A stretch of DNA of 64,000 nucleotides from Paenibacillus nasutitermitis (lineage in GTDB: Bacteria; Bacillota; Bacilli; Paenibacillales; Paenibacillaceae): contig NZ_BMHP01000002.1 of the NCBI RefSeq assembly GCF_014641075.1, positions 1,240,001 to 1,304,000 on the forward strand, written 5' to 3'. Every line of letters starts with the position of its first letter. Position 1 is the first letter of the stretch. Below, one piece after another: positions 8,490 through 16,899 of the stretch. The position numbers were made by a program, and so were the translations under genes. The notes under the pieces are model-generated. The model made no database searches. It saw only the letters and a program-made list of their open reading frames with translations, and had not been told where the DNA came from.

Positions 8490-9370
8490 CCCCTGTCCGA
8501 TTGAATGTATTTCATGCTGATGACCGTAAACAGAAAAGCAAATACAAACAGCACAAGACCAATTGCACTGGCATATCCAAAGTTGTTATAAGTGAACGCT
8601 TGTTTGTACATATGATAGCCCGGCACCATGGAGGAATAACCCGGTCCCCCGTCTGTCAGCACAAGCTGCCGTCCGAAGTCCTGGAGACCGCCAATCATGC
8701 CTGTCACAATAAAAAACTTGATCTGGCCGGTAACCAGCGGGATATCGATATGAAGCACCCGTTTCCAGCCCGTCGCTCCCTCCAGCCGGGCGCTGTCCAG
8801 CACCTCTGTGGGAATATTCATAAGTCCCGACAAATAGATCAGCGGCGCAATACCGGCAGCCCATGGAAAGCCCAGGAAAAGCATGGCGTACAGTACGGTT
8901 TCGCTATCGCTCAGCCAGCCATGTTTCCAGGAGTCCAGCCCGACAAAATCCAGCAATGAGTTAATAAGCCCAATATTGGGATCATAGATAAAATTCCATA
9001 CCAGCAGGCCGACAATCCCCGGCACAACCAGCGGAACCAGCAGCATGACCCGGTAGCTGTATTTTAATTTTTCATTCTTGACGAAGAAGATAAGCTCCGC
9101 CACGACAAGCGGCACGGTAACTCCGATTAATATCCCGCCAAACAGCAGAATCAGCATATTGGGGACCGAGGCAATCAGAACGTCATCCTGAGCCAGCTTG
9201 CTGAAATTATTAAGTCCAACAAAGGTCCATTGATCCGTCGCAGGAATCCATTCAAAAAAAGCCTGCGCAAGCCCGCGGATCGGCGGATAATAAGAGAAGA
9301 TAAGCAGCCCCGTAAGGATGGGCGATAATAACATATAGGCCTGCAGGCTTTCCCGCATTTTCCGACTCAT
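8486..9370 (-). CDS. Carbohydrate ABC transporter permease (CUT1, MalF/UgpA type)
   Basis: A 294-residue permease with six predicted membrane helices. The N-terminus has the family's AYMLLSPILTGLLIFSYYP, and the EAA loop is TEVLDSARLEGATGWKRVLH followed by IDIPLVTGQIKFF. It begins 4 bp after the Ig-like membrane protein gene and overlaps the MalG-type permease by four bases, a compact translationally coupled set. With that permease it forms the channel of the LacI-regulated importer. Confidence 0.92.
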   Translation of the reverse strand: MSRKMRESLQAYMLLSPILTGLLIFSYYPPIRGLAQAFFEWIPATDQWTFVGLNNFSKLAQDDVLIASVPNMLILLFGGILIGVTVPLVVAELIFFVKNEKLKYSYRVMLLVPLVVPGIVGLLVWNFIYDPNIGLINSLLDFVGLDSWKHGWLSDSETVLYAMLFLGFPWAAGIAPLIYLSGLMNIPTEVLDSARLEGATGWKRVLHIDIPLVTGQIKFFIVTGMIGGLQDFGRQLVLTDGGPGYSSMVPGYHMYKQAFTYNNFGYASAIGLVLFVFAFLFTVISMKYIQSDRG

Positions 9371-9373
9371 TTC

Positions 9374-9850
9374 TTACCCTCCCAGTTGAATGTGGGATTC
9401 TTTATCCTTTTGACCAGGCTGCATATCGGATTTCTCCGGTTCTACAACGGGAACATCAAAAAGAACTCTCTTCTTGATCCCGATTATTCGTCCCACCGAA
9501 TCATCAGTTACCATAATTTCATTCGTTACCGCAGGCGAATAGGAGCCGACGCGATACGAATAATAGTCAATGCTTGCTTTACCCTCGGCATCCGTTTTCA
9601 CCCGGCTGGCCTTCAACTGACCGTACCCCTTCATCCGCACCAGTCCCAGCTCATCGCCAGCGCGCGGCGAACCGTCGGGATTGGTCACAGTAATATGGAA
9701 CGTGATTTGACTTTTTCCGTCCGCTACAAGCTCCTTGGGGTCCAGCTCCACCTCGACGACGATTTCCCGTTTATTCTCAATAAACCATATGCCGGTCAAG
9801 AGGCCGGCAAACAAAGCAACAATCAATAACAGGATCAGCTTCGTCTTCAC
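9374..9850 (-). CDS. Small membrane-anchored protein with one invasin-like Ig domain
   Basis: A 158-residue protein with one N-terminal membrane helix (LILLLIVALFAGLLTGIWF) and an extracellular domain. VVEVELDPKELVADGKSQIT, DGSPRAGDELGLV and DAEGKASIDYYSYRVG resemble a bacterial Ig-like (invasin/intimin Big_1) fold. The C-terminus is hydrophilic. I chose the GTG at 9850, preceded by GAGGTGCATGAG. It sits between the binding-protein and permease genes of an importer operon, 3 bp before the first permease, which is not a standard component of CUT1 systems. It could scaffold the binding protein or the glycosidase at the cell surface; that is speculation. Confidence 0.68.
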   Translation of the reverse strand: MKTKLILLLIVALFAGLLTGIWFIENKREIVVEVELDPKELVADGKSQITFHITVTNPDGSPRAGDELGLVRMKGYGQLKASRVKTDAEGKASIDYYSYRVGSYSPAVTNEIMVTDDSVGRIIGIKKRVLFDVPVVEPEKSDMQPGQKDKESHIQLGG

Positions 9851-9872
9851 CTCATGCACCTCGCAGGGAAGA

Positions 9873-9888
9873 AGGGGCGGATGCCCCT
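9873..9888 (-). other. Intercistronic hairpin after the binding-protein gene
   Basis: AGGGGC-ATCC-GCCCCT on the minus strand lies between the solute-binding protein stop and the next gene, without a strong T run. Such hairpins commonly protect binding-protein mRNA or reduce read-through, giving more binding protein than permease. Confidence 0.45.
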
Positions 9889-9908
9889 CCTTAGGTATAA
9901 TAGGCCGT

Positions 9909-11465
9909 TTACCATTTGGAGGTATCGATCCCATCGGATTCAATCACTTTTTTGACGCCGTTGTCAAAAGCTTTCTGGATGTTCGCAAAAAATTCCTTGT
10001 CATCCATTTTGTTTGTAATCCAGGTCGTCACATTGCGGCGTATCGCGTCATTGGCTTCCGCATTGAACCAGACATTCATGCCCAGATTGATTTCCGGGAA
10101 TACCGCCGTTTCGGTCTCCTGAATGGCATCGAATACGGGCAACGAAGCTGCTCCCTGAACCGTAGGACGGCCGGCGGGAATCTCGTTCACCATATATTCG
10201 TTTACATCCACCTTGGTCAAATAATGCAGAAACTTGACCGCAGCATCCGTTGAGCCTTTCTTCTCGACGGTAGGCTTGACAATCGCGAGATTGAACATCG
10301 CCTGCATGTTTTTAGGGAAACCTTTCTCCTTCGGATAATCGGATGCATAAGGAGTGGAATCGGAGCCCAGGACAGGAATGGGAAATACTCCCCAACGGAA
10401 AGTCCGCTTCGTATCGCTCAGTTCCTCGGACAGCTCCCACATTCCGCCTTCGCGGATGGCTGCTTTTCCTTCGCGCCACAGCGGCTTCATATCCTGGGTG
10501 GCCCAGCCCTGCGGCCATGTTTGGGCAAATGCCTTATACTGCTTCCATACCTCCTGGACCTCCGGTTTATCCTGCGAGATAATCCCTTTGTTGATCGCGC
10601 GGATAAATTCGTCGCCCTTCATATCGCCAGGAGACTGCGCACCTGTGTAGTTGAAATCATTGATAAACTTGTTGGTAAGAACCGGAACCGAAACCGAGCC
10701 GAGCTGCCACATAGTTGGCCCTTTATTCTCAACGGATGGAATAATGGGGACGTAGCCGGCTTCCTTGATGGCAGTCGCCGCATCAACCAGCTGCTTCCAG
10801 GTCTTGGGGACCGGCAGGTTCAGCTTCTCAAAAATATCGATATTATAATAGAACGTGGTGGAAGCCCCTGCTGCCTGCATGATCGGGATCGTGTAACGGG
10901 AGCCGTTATTGAACTTCTGGATCAGCTCATGATTCGTGAAGGTATCGATCCATTTGGTTGTCTCGTCGAAATAAGGATTGGGCTGATCCATAAAAGAATC
11001 TACTGGTAATAGCCAGCCTTTCTCTGCCCATCCTTGCGGCTGGTCAGTCGGCCATGCGATGTCCGGTGCGTCGCCCGAGGCGATCTTGGTTGTCATCCAG
11101 GTTAAATATTCGTCCTGGGAGGACGAAGGCGCTTTCACAACCTCGACTTTAATGCTGGGATTTTCCTTTTGAAAATCCTCAATGATTTTGTCCAGCGCCA
11201 CTCTTGGCGTCGGAGTCGCTTCCGTTGGCGTTTTATCCTCAGTCGGCGTGAAGATTTGGGTGGTGATTCTCAGATTGACCGGTTTCTGATCATTGGGTTC
11301 ATTCCCCCCATTGTCCGCAGCGTTCCCGTTAACCGCCGGTTTATTTGCTCCCGCCTTCTGATTGTCATCCGTCTTCTCATTGTTTGCGCATCCAGCCAAA
11401 GCAAGGGCAGTCACAATTGACAGACAGCATAAGACCCACAACTTTTTTTCCCATTTCTTTCTCAC
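9909..11465 (-). CDS. Extracellular solute-binding lipoprotein (CUT1 family 1)
   Basis: A 518-residue lipoprotein: KKWEKKLWVLCCLSIVTA, lipobox LAGC, an Asn/Asp/Lys-rich linker and a type 1 periplasmic-binding fold (IEDFQKENPSIKVEVV, DIAWPTDQPQGWAEKGWLLP, FYYNIDIFEKLNLPVPKTW, the usual hinge region). At 518 residues it is longer than most. It starts with GTG, AAGGGG lying 7 nt upstream. It is the first gene of the operon under a strong TTGACA promoter and divergent from a LacI regulator. It binds the imported sugar, inferred to be a manno-oligosaccharide from the downstream GH5-like and GH2 genes. Confidence 0.9.
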   Translation of the reverse strand: MRKKWEKKLWVLCCLSIVTALALAGCANNEKTDDNQKAGANKPAVNGNAADNGGNEPNDQKPVNLRITTQIFTPTEDKTPTEATPTPRVALDKIIEDFQKENPSIKVEVVKAPSSSQDEYLTWMTTKIASGDAPDIAWPTDQPQGWAEKGWLLPVDSFMDQPNPYFDETTKWIDTFTNHELIQKFNNGSRYTIPIMQAAGASTTFYYNIDIFEKLNLPVPKTWKQLVDAATAIKEAGYVPIIPSVENKGPTMWQLGSVSVPVLTNKFINDFNYTGAQSPGDMKGDEFIRAINKGIISQDKPEVQEVWKQYKAFAQTWPQGWATQDMKPLWREGKAAIREGGMWELSEELSDTKRTFRWGVFPIPVLGSDSTPYASDYPKEKGFPKNMQAMFNLAIVKPTVEKKGSTDAAVKFLHYLTKVDVNEYMVNEIPAGRPTVQGAASLPVFDAIQETETAVFPEINLGMNVWFNAEANDAIRRNVTTWITNKMDDKEFFANIQKAFDNGVKKVIESDGIDTSKW

Positions 11466-11491
11466 AGCTTAACCCCTTCCGAATCGAAATG

Positions 11492-11508
11492 ATTAATTAC
11501 GAGTTAAT
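11492..11508. promoter_or_regulatory. Candidate LacI-family operator
   Basis: ATTAAT-TACGA-GTTAAT is an imperfect inverted repeat with a CG step near its centre, as in LacI-family sites. It lies next to the -10 box of the importer promoter at 11507-11535. A second site could be the perfect ATCTAGCTAGAT at 11595-11606 or GTTAATTTTTTAAC at 11546-11559. Only footprinting would tell which is used. Confidence 0.4.
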
Positions 11509-11535
11509 ATTATGTCTACAAATTTAATTTGTCAA
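11507..11535 (-). promoter_or_regulatory. SigA-type promoter of the beta-mannoside importer operon
   Basis: On the minus strand TTGACA (11535-11530), a 17-nt spacer and TAATAT (11512-11507), about 42 nt before the GTG of the binding-protein gene. The -35 box is a perfect consensus, so a repressor is needed; the divergent LacI gene fits that. Confidence 0.72.
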
Positions 11536-11635
11536 TCATTTTTTAGTTAATTTTTTAACCTGATATTAATCTCCCATTATTATTAACCATATACATCTAG
11601 CTAGATTAAAAAGGCATTCATCATTCATTAATTTA

Positions 11636-11664
11636 TTGATTTTTTTTAATTAAATTGTTAACAT
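11636..11664 (+). promoter_or_regulatory. Candidate promoter of the LacI gene
   Basis: TTGATT (11636-11641), 17 nt, TAACAT (11659-11664), about 32 nt upstream of the LacI ATG in a very AT-rich stretch. The -10 match is only moderate. Confidence 0.35.
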
Positions 11665-11695
11665 ATATATAAATTACAGAAGTTGAGGGGTATGT

Positions 11696-12718
11696 ATGTC
11701 CAAAAAAATCACGCTTGATGATATATCCAAACAGCTGGGCTTATCGACTGCCGCCGTTTCCAAAGCTTTGCGGGGTCTTGACGGAATAAGCGAGGAGACA
11801 AGGAAACTGGTCATCGACACTGCAAAAAGGCTTAAATACAAATCCTTTGCGGAACTGCCTGCGGAAACAAAAAACGTAACGGGAAAAGTGATGTTCCTTG
11901 TAGATCATCGGGTTATAACGGAGCCGCATACGATGGCCTCATACTTCTACATGGACAAAGCCTTTAAGGAATACGGGATGCAGGTTACGCTCCAGGTGCT
12001 GCCTTCAAACGATGATGAGCTGCTGGTTGAACCCCTTCTCCGCGATCCGGACATCATCGCCCATTTCATGTTCGGCAGAACTTCCGCCCACATTGCCGAG
12101 CTGCTGGGAAAAGCCAATAAGCCCTTAATCATCATTGATCATTTCTTTCCTTATTCCAATATCGATTCGGTTATGGTGGATGATTATTACGGCGCCTTCC
12201 TGGCCGTCAAGCATTTTGTGAACAACGGTCATGTGCGGATCGGTTTCATCGGGGACAACAAGCTATCCCCCGGATTTCATGCCCGCTACCGGGGTTTTTG
12301 CGATGCTTTGGATTATTGGGGTCTGGACCTGCATCCGGAGTTTATGTACGATATCCGGTTTGTGAACGCATATGGGGATATCCGCTTCAATATTCTGCAG
12401 GAGAAACTGGATTTCAAGCATTTGCCGACTGCGTTCTTCTGTGCCAATGATCCGATTGCCTTCGTTCTGAACAATGCTTTGATCGCCGAAGGCATACAGA
12501 TTCCCGATGAAGTGTCGATCATCGGCTTTGACAATCTCGATTCCTGCCAGTGGCAGTCTCCGCCGCTGACCTCTCTTAACTACCCGAGAGAACAAATTGC
12601 CGTTCAGACGCTCAATTTGCTGCTCTGGCGAATGGAGAATCCCGGTGAACCCTGCAATAAAATATTGATTCAACCGGATTTGGTGAAGAGGCAGTCCGTT
12701 TCCATTGCCAAAAAATAA
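11696..12718 (+). CDS. LacI-family transcriptional regulator
   Basis: A 340-residue regulator with an N-terminal LacI helix-turn-helix (ITLDDISKQLGLSTAAVSKA, then LRGLDGISEETRKLV; hinge helix near residue 50) and a periplasmic-binding-like effector domain ending in the family's FDNLDSCQWQSPPLTSLNYP. GAGGGG lies 5 nt before the ATG. It is divergent from the importer operon at 1659-11465 and most likely represses it until the sugar arrives. The DNA-reading residues are ordinary for the family. The effector cannot be read from sequence. Confidence 0.93.
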   Translation: MSKKITLDDISKQLGLSTAAVSKALRGLDGISEETRKLVIDTAKRLKYKSFAELPAETKNVTGKVMFLVDHRVITEPHTMASYFYMDKAFKEYGMQVTLQVLPSNDDELLVEPLLRDPDIIAHFMFGRTSAHIAELLGKANKPLIIIDHFFPYSNIDSVMVDDYYGAFLAVKHFVNNGHVRIGFIGDNKLSPGFHARYRGFCDALDYWGLDLHPEFMYDIRFVNAYGDIRFNILQEKLDFKHLPTAFFCANDPIAFVLNNALIAEGIQIPDEVSIIGFDNLDSCQWQSPPLTSLNYPREQIAVQTLNLLLWRMENPGEPCNKILIQPDLVKRQSVSIAKK

Positions 12719-12837
12719 TGGTCGAACGCCATCATACGACGCCACACCGCGCCAGGAGATGCGCGGGGCAGTGTCTACAAAAGACGGCTTTAACCCGGAT
12801 TATCCTGTTAGCCCGACCCAATTTTGGCAACAACAAA

Positions 12838-12881
12838 CAGCCAACCGACTCGCCGGAATGATCCGGTTTGCCGGTTGGCTG
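12838..12881. terminator. Hairpin between convergent genes, possible terminator
   Basis: CAGCCAACCG (12838-12847) pairs perfectly with CGGTTGGCTG (12872-12881), with a smaller CCGG/CCGG stem inside. A run of T is weak on both sides (TTTGTTGTTG on the minus strand). It lies between the convergent LacI and hydrolase genes and is the only candidate terminator there. Confidence 0.55.
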
Positions 12882-12926
12882 TATGACTTGGATGGGCAAT
12901 ACAATTTGAATAAGCGGCAACAGCGG

Positions 12927-13793
12927 TTACAAGTTATAGAAGGATACAGCTGTCCCGCCCAGAATTGCCTCGATCTCGCCCTGCGAGCGACCCTGCAGGG
13001 CTTTATTGGTCTCCAGCCATACCCTGCCGTAATCGCCTGCCAGATTCGCCACCGGCCAGTCGCTGCCGAACATTAAACGGTCTGCCCCGAAATGGTTAAT
13101 CGCATAATCGATGTAGGGTTTAATATCGGCTGCCGACCAGTTGTCCGGCGCGGCGGTATTAAGGCCGGATACCTTGGCATAAACCTGCGGATAAGCAGCT
13201 GCGGCTTTGAGCTGGCCGGCCCATGGCTCCATCTGCCGCTCTTTAATCCGCGGCTTCGCCAGATGATCGATGACCATTCTCAGGTCAGGCACCTTCTCCG
13301 CGAGCGTAGGCACATGCTTCAGATGATCGGGAAAAACAGCTACAACATCGAAGGTCAAACCAAAGCCTGCCAGCACCTTCAGCCCTTCAATAACCGAATC
13401 CTGAACGACCCAATCGGGATCCTTCTCTTCATGAATTAGATGGCGAACGCCTTTGAATAAAGGATTCCTGCTATATTGCTCCAGCTTTTTCGCAGCTTCT
13501 TCCGGCCTGTCCAGCGGGACCCAGCCGACAACCCCAGCCACCCATTCATAGCGGGATGCCGTGTGCAGCATATAATCGGTATCTTCATAAGAGTTCATGG
13601 CCTGAACGATAACGGTCCCGTCCATACCTGCGGCCTGGAGCAGGGGTTCAAGCTCCGGCGCTTCAATCGTCCGGTAAATGGTTCCAAAATCGGGGGTCAG
13701 CCAGGGATAGGCCACTTTGTCCAAATTCCAAAAATGCTGGTGCGCGTCGATTCTCGGTTTCGACTGATCCGGGAGAGCTTCCATCGTTATCAT
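12927..13793 (-). CDS. Amidohydrolase family 2 protein, COG3618 (sugar lactonase-like)
   Basis: A 288-residue TIM-barrel metal hydrolase. KPRIDAHQHFWNLDKVAYPW is the N-terminal signature of the COG3618 group, which includes L-fucono- and L-rhamnono-lactonases. Further features are GVRHLIHEE, LRMVIDHLAKP and DRLMFGSDWPV (metal-binding Asp near the C-terminus). I start it at ATG 13793, with AGAGGAG upstream; a second ATG three codons later would also fit that site. It stands alone on the minus strand, divergent from a GntR regulator, so the pair may form a unit that hydrolyses a sugar lactone. The substrate is not known. Confidence 0.82.
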   Translation of the reverse strand: MITMEALPDQSKPRIDAHQHFWNLDKVAYPWLTPDFGTIYRTIEAPELEPLLQAAGMDGTVIVQAMNSYEDTDYMLHTASRYEWVAGVVGWVPLDRPEEAAKKLEQYSRNPLFKGVRHLIHEEKDPDWVVQDSVIEGLKVLAGFGLTFDVVAVFPDHLKHVPTLAEKVPDLRMVIDHLAKPRIKERQMEPWAGQLKAAAAYPQVYAKVSGLNTAAPDNWSAADIKPYIDYAINHFGADRLMFGSDWPVANLAGDYGRVWLETNKALQGRSQGEIEAILGGTAVSFYNL

Positions 13794-13880
13794 CGCTCCT
13801 CTTGTCCATAGATTCACCGCATGCAAGTTATGATTTAACGGTACTACCAGAGAACCGTAAGTTGACCTTATCATACGTTC

Positions 13881-13909
13881 TTGTGGCGTTCAATAAAATT
13901 CTGTATAGT
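13881..13909 (+). promoter_or_regulatory. Promoter of the GntR regulator gene
   Basis: TTGTGG (13881-13886), 17 nt, TATAGT (13904-13909), about 41 nt before the ATG. Downstream ATAAC at 13917-13921 and GTTAT at 13933-13937 are inverted and could be an autoregulatory site, but the arms are short. Confidence 0.45.
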
Positions 13910-13950
13910 AGGCAACATAACAGATCTGCAACGTTATCGGAGGCTATTAT

Positions 13951-14658
13951 ATGTTTGAAGTCATTCCCGTCAAGAAAGTTACGGTTACCGAACAAATTAT
14001 GGAGCAAATCGCCGGCTTGATCACTTCCGGCCAACTTCGTCCAGGCGAGCAGCTGCCTAATGAAAGGGATCTAGCCGAGAAATTCAAGGTAACGCGGGGA
14101 CGTGTGCGGGAAGCGCTGCGGGCTTTATCCCTGGTCGGACTGATTACCATCAAAGCGGGAGAAGGAAGCTTCGTCAACGAGCAGATGGTCCCGCTCCCTG
14201 CAGAAACGATTATCTGGCTGTTCCACAGCGAAATTCATAACCTCGATGAAGTTTACGCCGCCAGGCAGCTTATCGAATCCGAGGTGTACCTGTCCGCCGC
14301 CGCCCGCGCGACTGAAGAAGATTTCACCTATCTGCAGGGGCTTCTGAAAACCCTCGCCAAATCGGCGAAAAAATCCGAGCCCGCTGCTTTTCTAGACGGG
14401 CTGGATACCTTTGACCTGTATATGGGTGATATTTCCGGCAACCGCATCTACGCCAAGCTGATGCAGACGATCGTCCATCTGCGCCGGGAAACGAGCCTGC
14501 GTCTGCTGCGGGTTCCCGGGGCCATCGAGAATAGCGTGGAGATGCGCTCCGCCCTGCTGAAATCCGTCAAAACCGGAGATATGGCGTTAGTAAAGGAATC
14601 CATCGAAGCTTTCTTCCAAAATTCCCGCCGCTTCTATGATAATATTATTGCGAAATAG
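13951..14658 (+). CDS. GntR/FadR-family transcriptional regulator
   Basis: A 235-residue regulator: winged helix at residues 8-75 (SGQLRPGEQLPNERDLAEKF, then VTRGRVREALRALSLVGLI) and a C-terminal FCD domain (LDEVYAARQLIESEVYLSAA, later a helical bundle), the FadR subfamily that usually binds small organic acids or sugar acids. GGAGG lies 10 nt before the ATG. It is divergent from the COG3618 hydrolase, which it probably controls. Its 3' end is convergent with the MurR/RpiR gene, with a terminator between them. Confidence 0.9.
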   Translation: MFEVIPVKKVTVTEQIMEQIAGLITSGQLRPGEQLPNERDLAEKFKVTRGRVREALRALSLVGLITIKAGEGSFVNEQMVPLPAETIIWLFHSEIHNLDEVYAARQLIESEVYLSAAARATEEDFTYLQGLLKTLAKSAKKSEPAAFLDGLDTFDLYMGDISGNRIYAKLMQTIVHLRRETSLRLLRVPGAIENSVEMRSALLKSVKTGDMALVKESIEAFFQNSRRFYDNIIAK

Positions 14659-14708
14659 AGTCATACAAGCCCCGGATCAGCTCATCAGGTGCCATCGTCT
14701 ATACTAAG

Positions 14709-14737
14709 CAAAAAAAGGGGCACGTCTGTGCCCCTTT
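14709..14737 (-). terminator. Rho-independent terminator of the amino-sugar operon
   Basis: AAAGGGGCAC-loop-GTGCCCCTTTTTTT on the minus strand, 11 nt after the MurR/RpiR stop codon. The 10-bp stem and T run make it a strong terminator in the minus direction. Confidence 0.9.
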
Positions 14738-14747
14738 CGCCTGAATC

Positions 14748-15593
14748 TTATTTGCCTTTTAATTCATTTACTGTCTCCCGGCTTTGCTTCAGGTATTTAG
14801 CCGACTCCTCGTAATCGATGCTCGCCACGCCGAGATACAAGATGTCGATGACGTTCAGCTGGGTAATCCGCGAAGACATCGCCCCGATCCGGATCTCGTT
14901 CTCCGTCGACGTGATATACAGCGGGATATCCGCCTCCGTGCTGACACGGGAGTGCCCATATTTCGTGATGCTGATCGTTATCGCACCAAGCTCCCTGGCT
15001 TTCTTCAGACAAGAAGCCACATGGGCGGTCTCCCCGGAATATGAGATCCCCACCGCCACATCCCGCTCTGTTATGGTAACGAGCGAAGTTAATTGCAGAT
15101 GGGTATCCGAGAACGAGAAGCCGGGCTTGTTTATCCGCATGAATTTATTCTGGGCATCCTGTGCAATCAGATTCGATGCACCTACCCCATAATAAAAAAT
15201 GCTCTTGGCGCTGTGCAGCGCCTCGATCGCTTTGGCCACCATGGAGACATCCAATATTTTCAACGTATCGCGTATGGACTGAATATTATTGTTGGATACA
15301 TTCTGTACGATTGTCGCTATGGAATCCTGCGGCCTTATCTCCTGATAACCTTGAACGGCTTCTTCCCGCATGTCGCCCGCTACTTTCAGCATCAGTTCCT
15401 GATAGCTTTTAAGCCCCATCGATTTGCACAATCGGATCACAGCCGCTTTGCTGCCGCCGCTTTCCTCCGCCAGATGGGCGATCGACATGCCGATCATCCG
15501 GTCGGGATAATTCAGAACAAATTTGGCTACCTTCTGCTCCGACGGAGTCAAATCGTTTATGATTTCCCTGAGTCTAACCAGCCCTCCGTTCAA
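14748..15593 (-). CDS. MurR/RpiR-family transcriptional regulator
   Basis: A 281-residue regulator with an N-terminal RpiR helix-turn-helix (LTPSEQKVAKFVLNYPD, IAHLAEESGGSKAAVIRLCK) and a C-terminal SIS sugar-phosphate binding domain (SIFYYGVGASNLIAQDAQNK, VGISYSGETAHV). The family senses amino-sugar phosphates such as MurNAc-6-P. I chose TTG at 15593, because GGAGGT (15605-15600) touches the ATG at 15599 but lies 6 nt before this TTG. It is last in the minus arm of the muropeptide locus and has its own promoter, with a 15-bp inverted repeat between promoter and gene. Confidence 0.9.
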   Translation of the reverse strand: MNGGLVRLREIINDLTPSEQKVAKFVLNYPDRMIGMSIAHLAEESGGSKAAVIRLCKSMGLKSYQELMLKVAGDMREEAVQGYQEIRPQDSIATIVQNVSNNNIQSIRDTLKILDVSMVAKAIEALHSAKSIFYYGVGASNLIAQDAQNKFMRINKPGFSFSDTHLQLTSLVTITERDVAVGISYSGETAHVASCLKKARELGAITISITKYGHSRVSTEADIPLYITSTENEIRIGAMSSRITQLNVIDILYLGVASIDYEESAKYLKQSRETVNELKGK

Positions 15594-15625
15594 ACGCATA
15601 CCTCCACAACTATTTTGTTACCCCT

Positions 15626-15670
15626 GAATCAATTTCATAATTAGGTAAAATCTCTTTATGAAATTGATTC
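15626..15670. promoter_or_regulatory. Long inverted repeat, candidate MurR/RpiR operator
   Basis: GAATCAATTTCATAA (15626-15640) is matched perfectly by TTATGAAATTGATTC (15656-15670) with a 15-nt spacer, between the TATAAT promoter and the regulator start. The arms carry TGAAAT half sites, also found in the palindrome at 24462-24480 in the divergent region of the same locus. Confidence 0.55.
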
Positions 15671-15696
15671 CCCTTTATTAAAATTCCCGATGATCC

Positions 15697-15725
15697 ATTA
15701 TACTGGAATACAAACCCATAGATAA
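15697..15725 (-). promoter_or_regulatory. Promoter of the MurR/RpiR gene
   Basis: On the minus strand TTATCT (15725-15720), 17 nt, TATAAT (15702-15697). It is placed just after the AmiE-like gene and before the inverted repeat at 15626-15670, so the regulator can be made apart from the upstream operon. Confidence 0.55.
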
Positions 15726-15745
15726 AGAGGCTATTTTCAAAAAAA

Positions 15746-16858
15746 TTAACGGTCGATGATGGATGCTGCGACCGCGTTGTGAAACACATCCCGAATCCGG
15801 TAGATATCCCTGTCCCGGCCAAAATGAACCCGGTTCGTAAGCAGCACGATCGTGATCCGGTTGTCCGGATCCACGTATATGCTGGTACCGGTGAAGCCGG
15901 TGTGGCCATAGCTCGCGGCGGACAGCAGATCCCCCGATGCATCGAAGTTGTCTCCTTTCAAGGCCCAACCCAGACCGCGGCTGCCTCCGCAAGCCGCAAC
16001 CGTATGATTGCGTACAGCCAGCCCAATCGCGGCAGGCGACAGAATCCGCCGCCCCTCAATTACGCCCCCGCCGAGCCACATGGTTGCATACCGCGACAGG
16101 TCAGAGGCGGTGGCGAACAATCCGGCATGACCGCTCACGCCTCCCATTGCATAGGCATTCTCATCGTGAACATCACCCCAACGCGGACCCTTCTCGTAAG
16201 GATACCATTCCGTTGCGGCAATACGCCAGCGCAGTGCGGCAGGCGGACAGAACTGCGTATCCGTCATCCCCAGAGGGATTAGCAAACGGTCTGCCGCAAT
16301 CCGGGATAGAGGTCCCTCATAGAGCAAGGACGCAATATGACCAAGCACAATATAGCCCATATCACTGTAGGCCACCTGCTTTCCCGGCGGATTTTCCAGG
16401 GGTTGGGAAAGGACAAAGTCGATGATGGCATCCAGGTCCCACCCATGGGAATGCATATCGGTGAAAGGAATAAGCCCTGACGTGTGCGTGAGCAGATGCC
16501 GGATCGTAACATCCGATTTCCCGGCCTGCGAGAACTGTGGCAGAAAACGGATGACCGGATCGTCCAGCCTTATCCTTCCTTCCTCCAGCAGCATCAGAAT
16601 CAAGGGCAAGGTGACGACGATTTTCGTCAGGGATGCACAATCATAGAGCGTATCCGGCCTGACCGGTATAGGACCTGCTGCTCCGGTAACCGCTTCACCC
16701 GCTGTATACGAGACAAACTGCCCGTTTCTGCCGATTGAAGCAACTGCGCCCGGAATAACGCCGGCTGCAATTCCCTCATCCAGAAGAGCAAACGCCCTGC
16801 GGATACGGGCATCGTCCAGGCCCATTGCGCTGCATTGGCCGATTCCTTCAATTCGCAC
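15746..16858 (-). CDS. Serine hydrolase, beta-lactamase family (AmiE/YbbE-like)
   Basis: A 370-residue class C beta-lactamase-fold hydrolase. The catalytic SxxK is SLTK (Ser76, Lys79), the tyrosine motif is YSD in VAYSDMGYIVLGH, and the third motif is HTG in YGHTGFTGTSIYVDP. These are the features of Bacillus AmiE (YbbE), which removes peptides from MurNAc, and of related esterases. I chose GTG at 16858, preceded by GGGGGGAGG. No signal peptide is visible, unlike the secreted B. subtilis AmiE. In this locus with NamZ, AnmK and MurQ, cleavage of MurNAc-L-Ala from imported muropeptides is the natural guess, but an esterase role cannot be excluded. Confidence 0.8.
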   Translation of the reverse strand: MRIEGIGQCSAMGLDDARIRRAFALLDEGIAAGVIPGAVASIGRNGQFVSYTAGEAVTGAAGPIPVRPDTLYDCASLTKIVVTLPLILMLLEEGRIRLDDPVIRFLPQFSQAGKSDVTIRHLLTHTSGLIPFTDMHSHGWDLDAIIDFVLSQPLENPPGKQVAYSDMGYIVLGHIASLLYEGPLSRIAADRLLIPLGMTDTQFCPPAALRWRIAATEWYPYEKGPRWGDVHDENAYAMGGVSGHAGLFATASDLSRYATMWLGGGVIEGRRILSPAAIGLAVRNHTVAACGGSRGLGWALKGDNFDASGDLLSAASYGHTGFTGTSIYVDPDNRITIVLLTNRVHFGRDRDIYRIRDVFHNAVAASIIDR

Positions 16859-16899
16859 GATTACCTCCCCCCTTATCATGCCCTCCCGATCCCGCGCCA

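Noticed and set aside
8474-8959. Plus-strand open frame opposite the permease genes
   Set aside because: It overlaps the conserved permease coding on the other strand and resembles no protein.
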